Assembly: GCF_023923225.1 (NCBI RefSeq)
Contig: NZ_CP099489.1
Coordinates: forward strand, 2,046,001 to 2,110,000
Direction of reading: 5' to 3'
Source: Ornithinimicrobium faecis
GTDB lineage: Bacteria > Actinomycetota > Actinomycetes > Actinomycetales > Dermatophilaceae
Length of the DNA stretch: 64,000 bases
Position 1 is the first letter of the stretch; each line of letters starts with the position of its first letter. Both the position numbers and the translations under genes were made by a program. The notes beneath the pieces are model-generated. The model saw only the letters and a list, made by a program, of their open reading frames with translations, ran no database searches and was not told the origin of the DNA. Below are positions 61,062 through 64,000 of the stretch, in pieces.

Positions 61062-62000
61062 TTAGTCCCTGGCCTCGGTGCTCGACGCAAACGTGACGGG
61101 CCGCTTCGGACGGTCATCGACGTGGAGTCCAAACACGTCGGGACGGGCATAGTGGCCGACGACATCGAGATCGAGGTGGGAGCGGGTGCGCTGGCCCAGG
61201 TCCACCTCGGCATACAGGATCCCTTCCTCGCCATACAGCGGGCCGGCCAGCACGTGGCCGAGCGGGTCGATGATCACGCTGCCTCCGCGGATCAGTTGGT
61301 CGTTGGCAGGGTCGATCGCCGAGGCATAGTCGTCCGGATAGTCCGAGAGGCGGATGAACTGGCAGGAGGCCAGCACGAAGCAGCGCCCCTCGAGGGCGAT
61401 GTGCGCCATCGTGTGCTGCCACGCGTCTCGGTCGTCGACCGTTGGGGCACAGTAGATGTCGATGCCCTGGGCATACATGGTCGTGCGCAGCAGCGGCATG
61501 TAGTTCTCCCAGCAGATGACGGCTCCGACGCGGCCGGCGGGGGAGTCGACCACCGGGAGGGTCGAGCCGTCGCCCTGGCCCCAGATGAGGCGCTCGGCAG
61601 CGGTCGGCATGAGCTTGCGGTGATGTCCGACCAGTCCCAGCTCCGCGTCGATCATCGCGACCGTGCAATACAGCGTCGCGCCAGCCCGCTCGATCAGGCC
61701 AAGGACGACGAAGACGCCTGCCGCAGAAGCGGTCTCGGCGATCTGCGCGAGCTCGGGGCCATCGAGGGTGACCGCTGCGCGGGCATAGCGCAGATACTCA
61801 TCGCGCCCAGCCTCGGTCCGGGTCCCGACCGGGCTGCCAAAGGTCAACCCCTTGGGATAGGTCCCCAGATAGGCCTCGGGGAAGACGACCAGCTCCGCGC
61901 CACCGGCGGCGGCTTCCTCGATCTGCGCGACAACCTTGGTGACGGTCGCCGCGGTGTCGAAGGGCACTGAGCCGGCCTGAACGACCGCCACGCGGCTCAT
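61062..62000 (-). CDS. Nitrilase
   Basis: A 312-residue carbon-nitrogen hydrolase with the complete triad: Glu42 in FPEAYLG, Lys129 in HHRKLMPT and Cys163 in AVICWENYMPL. FPEAYLGTYPKGL and CWENYMPL are characteristic of true nitrilases rather than amidases. Its ATG overlaps the MarR gene stop (ATGA), so it is controlled together with that regulator and may detoxify or use a nitrile sensed by it. Confidence 0.93.
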   Translation of the reverse strand: MSRVAVVQAGSVPFDTAATVTKVVAQIEEAAAGGAELVVFPEAYLGTYPKGLTFGSPVGTRTEAGRDEYLRYARAAVTLDGPELAQIAETASAAGVFVVLGLIERAGATLYCTVAMIDAELGLVGHHRKLMPTAAERLIWGQGDGSTLPVVDSPAGRVGAVICWENYMPLLRTTMYAQGIDIYCAPTVDDRDAWQHTMAHIALEGRCFVLASCQFIRLSDYPDDYASAIDPANDQLIRGGSVIIDPLGHVLAGPLYGEEGILYAEVDLGQRTRSHLDLDVVGHYARPDVFGLHVDDRPKRPVTFASSTEARD

Positions 62001-62485
62001 GCCTGAGAGTCCTGCGCCTCGACCGGGGCAACCCGGGTCGCGGTGATCACCCGGTGCAGGCTCTCGCGCAAGGTGATCAGGTCTGCGAGCTCCATGTCGA
62101 GCCTCGACATCACGGCCGGTGGCACGCCCAGCGCCCGCGACCGCAGGGCCCGCCCCTGGTCTGTGAGGGTCACCGCCAGGGCTCGCTCGTCGTCGGCGTT
62201 GCGCTCGCGTCGCAGGAGCCCGTTGGCCTCAAGTCGCTTGAGCAGCGGGGAGAGCGTCGCCGGGTCCAGGTGCAGCAGCGTGCTGAGCTCTCGCACAGAG
62301 ACGGGCTCGTGCTGCCACATAGCCAGCATCACCAGATACTGCGGGTGCGTCAGACCGAGCGGCTCCAGGATCGGCTTGTAGATCGCCACGACGTTGCGGG
62401 CGGCGACCGAGAGGGCGAAGCAGACCTGTTCCTCGAGGGCGAGGGCGGCGTCCGGATCCAGGCCTGTTTGTGTCGTGTGCGTCAT
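61997..62485 (-). CDS. MarR-family regulator
   Basis: A 162-residue winged-helix protein: GLTHPQYLVMLAMWQHEPVS, then LSTLLHLDPATLSPLLKRLE (recognition helix) and the wing RRERNADDERALAVTLTDQG. First gene of an operon with the nitrilase. TAGACT ends 7 nt before the ATG. An imperfect palindrome overlaps this box. Confidence 0.92.
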   Translation of the reverse strand: MTHTTQTGLDPDAALALEEQVCFALSVAARNVVAIYKPILEPLGLTHPQYLVMLAMWQHEPVSVRELSTLLHLDPATLSPLLKRLEANGLLRRERNADDERALAVTLTDQGRALRSRALGVPPAVMSRLDMELADLITLRESLHRVITATRVAPVEAQDSQA

Positions 62486-62492
62486 GACCGGT

Positions 62493-62509
62493 AGTCTACC
62501 AATAGTTAG
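62493..62509 (-). promoter_or_regulatory. Putative MarR promoter/operator
   Basis: On the minus strand, TAGACT (62493-62498) is placed as a leaderless -10 box. It overlaps the imperfect palindrome CTAACTATTGGTAG (62496-62509, 10 of 14 positions symmetric). Autoregulation is the usual MarR scheme; assignment is tentative. Confidence 0.4.
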
Positions 62510-62548
62510 TGGACAAATGATTAGTGTGCAGAAGAATTTGGAGACGTC

Positions 62549-62752
62549 ATGGCGGGAACGGGCAAGAACGAGGGGCTGTCCTTGTGGTATCGATTCTGGT
62601 GGCAGGTGAGCTACTTCATCTACCACGTCTTCGGCCCGGCCCAGCTCGACCAGACCCGCAACCCGCACCACAAGTTGCGCACCAAGCGCGCAGCCAAGGT
62701 GGCAGCAGCACGTGCCGCTCGCCTCGAACGGGAAGCGAGCCAGGGGGCCTGA
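62549..62752 (+). CDS. Small basic protein, unknown
   Basis: A 67-residue protein: aromatic N-terminal half LWYRFWWQVSYFIYHVFGPA, possibly membrane-surface associated, and a Lys/Arg/Ala-rich helical C-terminus TKRAAKVAAARAARLERE. It is divergent from MarR. No family recognised. Confidence 0.6.
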   Translation: MAGTGKNEGLSLWYRFWWQVSYFIYHVFGPAQLDQTRNPHHKLRTKRAAKVAAARAARLEREASQGA

Positions 62753-62803
62753 CCCCGCCGAGGTCGGTGTGATGGCGCCAGCACGACGAGGTGCCAGCGC
62801 GCA

Positions 62804-63160
62804 TCAGTCGGCCAGAAAGGCGGGCACCCGATCCTTGGGGCGGCCGATGATCGCCCGGTCGCCCCTGACCAGCACCGGTCGTTGCATCAGTTTGGGGTGC
62901 TCGGTCAACACGGCCACCACCTGATCTGCGGTGGCGACATCGTCGTCGGTGAGAGCGAGGGCGGCAAAGGTCGCGTCCCGCCGCACCAGGTCGGTGGCCG
63001 GGTCCTCCAGCTTGCGGATGAGGTCGTGGAGCTGGTCCGCGTTCAGCGGCGTGGTCAGATAACGGACCACGTCAGCGTCGATGCCAACCGCTTCGACCTG
63101 CTCGAGGGCAGCGCGCGAGGTCGAACAGCGAGGATTGTGCAGGAGCATCACGTCAGCCAT
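62804..63160 (-). CDS. ArsC/Spx-family protein (arsenate reductase-like)
   Basis: A 118-residue thioredoxin-fold protein: LLHNPRCSTSRAALEQVEA with the single active Cys, VRYLTTPLNADQLHDLI, and RPVLVRGDRAIIGRPKD near the C-terminus. This is the glutaredoxin-linked ArsC class (YfgD-like). Without other ars genes nearby, arsenate reduction is possible but unproved. Confidence 0.9.
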   Translation of the reverse strand: MADVMLLHNPRCSTSRAALEQVEAVGIDADVVRYLTTPLNADQLHDLIRKLEDPATDLVRRDATFAALALTDDDVATADQVVAVLTEHPKLMQRPVLVRGDRAIIGRPKDRVPAFLAD

Positions 63161-63322
63161 GCCCAGGACGCTATCGGAGCGGCGCTTCGGGTGTGACTCT
63201 GGCCTCATCACGGCGTTTCTGGGAATCTCCTGAACTGGCAGTCCGTTCTCGAGGTGAGCGTCTGGCGCCGGTGCCGCTGCTGACGCTCTCGTTGTGTTCA
63301 CACCCTGCTCAAGGAATCGCAG

Positions 63323-63490
63323 ATGCCGCGCATCACCCTGTCCCGCCGCCCCTCCGACGTCGACGCCACCCGCGCCACCCGCCCCACGCGGCGCGAGCGT
63401 CGCGAGACCCGCCAGCTGTTCTCCCAGATCTCCACCCGGCCGCAGAACGTGCGCAACGAGTTGCTGGAGATGGCCTCGCGCTCCAACTGA
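63323..63490 (+). CDS. Very small basic protein (55 residues)
   Basis: An Arg/Thr-rich peptide: MPRITLSRRPSDVDATRATR at the start and RPQNVRNELLEMASRSN at the end. AAGGAA at 6 nt before the ATG supports translation. Arg content suggests nucleic acid or ribosome contact, but no family is recognised. Too short for a usual gene-size cutoff. Confidence 0.6.
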   Translation: MPRITLSRRPSDVDATRATRPTRRERRETRQLFSQISTRPQNVRNELLEMASRSN

Positions 63491-63540
63491 GCCGACACAC
63501 CACCTGACCGACGGGACCAATGTCCCCTAGGGTCGGGCGG

Positions 63541-64000
63541 ATGAGCCACGCCGAAGAGTCCGTGCACGCCGAGATCCGTCGTCGCGCCGCGGCGGCAGTT
63601 GCCGTTGTCTTCGACCTTGACGGGGTGGTCCGTGAGTTCGGTCCGGCCACGACTCAGACGGTCGCGGCCGAGGTGGGACTGGAGCCCCAGGAGTTCCTGG
63701 CCCTGGCCTTCGCCGAGGACCTGCTGGAGCCCGTGATCACCGGGCGGCGGACCTTTGCTGCCTGGTGCGGCCTGATCCGTGACGAGCTTGTGGCCCGCGG
63801 GGCTGCAGCCGCGACGGCGGAGGGGGCCGTGCGGAGCTGGGTCGCCGACCGTGGCACACCGGTCGCGGAGACGGTCGCCCTGATGGCTGAGCTCCAGGCC
63901 AGCGGCACGGCGGTGTTCGTCTTCACCAACGGCACCGACAACATCCCTGCTGAGCTGCGCCAGATCGGCCTCGGACACCTGGTTGACGTGGTGCTGAACA
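63541..64000 (+). CDS. HAD-family hydrolase (3' end outside window)
   Basis: At least 153 residues: motif I AVVFDLDGVV, a helical cap, and motif II VFVFTNGTDN; the Lys and acidic motifs lie beyond the window. Likely a phosphoglycolate/epoxide-hydrolase-like HAD phosphatase. TAGGGT ends exactly 7 nt before the ATG, which suggests a leaderless transcript. Confidence 0.88.
   Translation, partial: MSHAEESVHAEIRRRAAAAVAVVFDLDGVVREFGPATTQTVAAEVGLEPQEFLALAFAEDLLEPVITGRRTFAAWCGLIRDELVARGAAAATAEGAVRSWVADRGTPVAETVALMAELQASGTAVFVFTNGTDNIPAELRQIGLGHLVDVVLN

Overview
The window is a high-GC actinobacterial chromosome segment. The gene content (HemQ and the HemY/CgoX type of porphyrinogen oxidase for coproporphyrin-dependent haem synthesis, DUF3000 next to hemE, a HTH-MurA fusion, LigC and a stand-alone LigD-type polymerase) and the many GTG starts suggest a member of the Micrococcales, probably of the Intrasporangiaceae/Ornithinimicrobium group; the family placement is inference.

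Positions 1-17510 hold a large biosynthetic locus for ribosomally made, modified peptides. Four NHLP-type (nitrile hydratase-like leader) precursors end in almost pure cysteine cores (for example CCCCPCCCCG after a Gly-Gly). They lie on the minus strand, followed by an ABC-2 type ABC transporter, a cytochrome P450 and an FAD amine-oxidase-like flavoprotein. Divergently, the plus strand carries a methyltransferase, a two-helix membrane peptide, a fused leader-binding/YcaO cyclodehydratase, a SagB-like dehydrogenase, an HlyD-like adaptor and two NHLM-type ABC transporters, one with a C39 peptidase. The set predicts polythiazole formation on contiguous cysteines, Gly-Gly cleavage and export. A fifth precursor sits alone at 25612-25989, between DUF3000 and hemE, and shares an upstream DNA element with two of the cluster precursors.

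Positions 17.7-42.9 kb are mostly ordinary chromosome: an antiporter, an AbiEi/DUF559 protein bracketed by hairpins, a phosphodiesterase, HTH-MurA, RNase D, DUF3000, hemE, YczE, endonuclease IV, DUF4349, an acyl-CoA dehydrogenase homologue, cgoX, hemQ, msrB, DUF2500, a LigD-type polymerase, an MFS exporter with a divergent zinc-finger/HTH gene over a perfect palindrome, ligC and an alpha/beta hydrolase.

Positions 42.9-51.2 kb are a rearranged accessory island: IS debris, an internally deleted ISL3-family element with intact ends and 8-bp target duplications, two small secreted two-cysteine proteins, three four-cysteine lipoproteins (a fourth lies at 37.9 kb), a peptidoglycan-binding periplasmic adaptor with its ATPase and FtsX-type permease, and the decayed remains of a second permease. 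The repeated pairing of small secreted protein, lipoprotein and exporter looks like a bacteriocin-like or envelope-directed system with self-protection lipoproteins. I do not recognise it as a described family.

Positions 51.7-64 kb return to ordinary genes: an XRE regulator with a membrane partner, a RibD-like reductase, PPK2, GlgX, a YihY/BrkB membrane protein, three tRNAs (Gly, Cys, Val), a ketopantoate reductase homologue, SnoaL-like and DsbA-like proteins, an ATP-grasp protein, a MarR-nitrilase pair, ArsC-like, small basic proteins and a truncated HAD hydrolase. Many starts in the window lie 6-7 nt after a TANNNT hexamer, which suggests frequent leaderless transcription.
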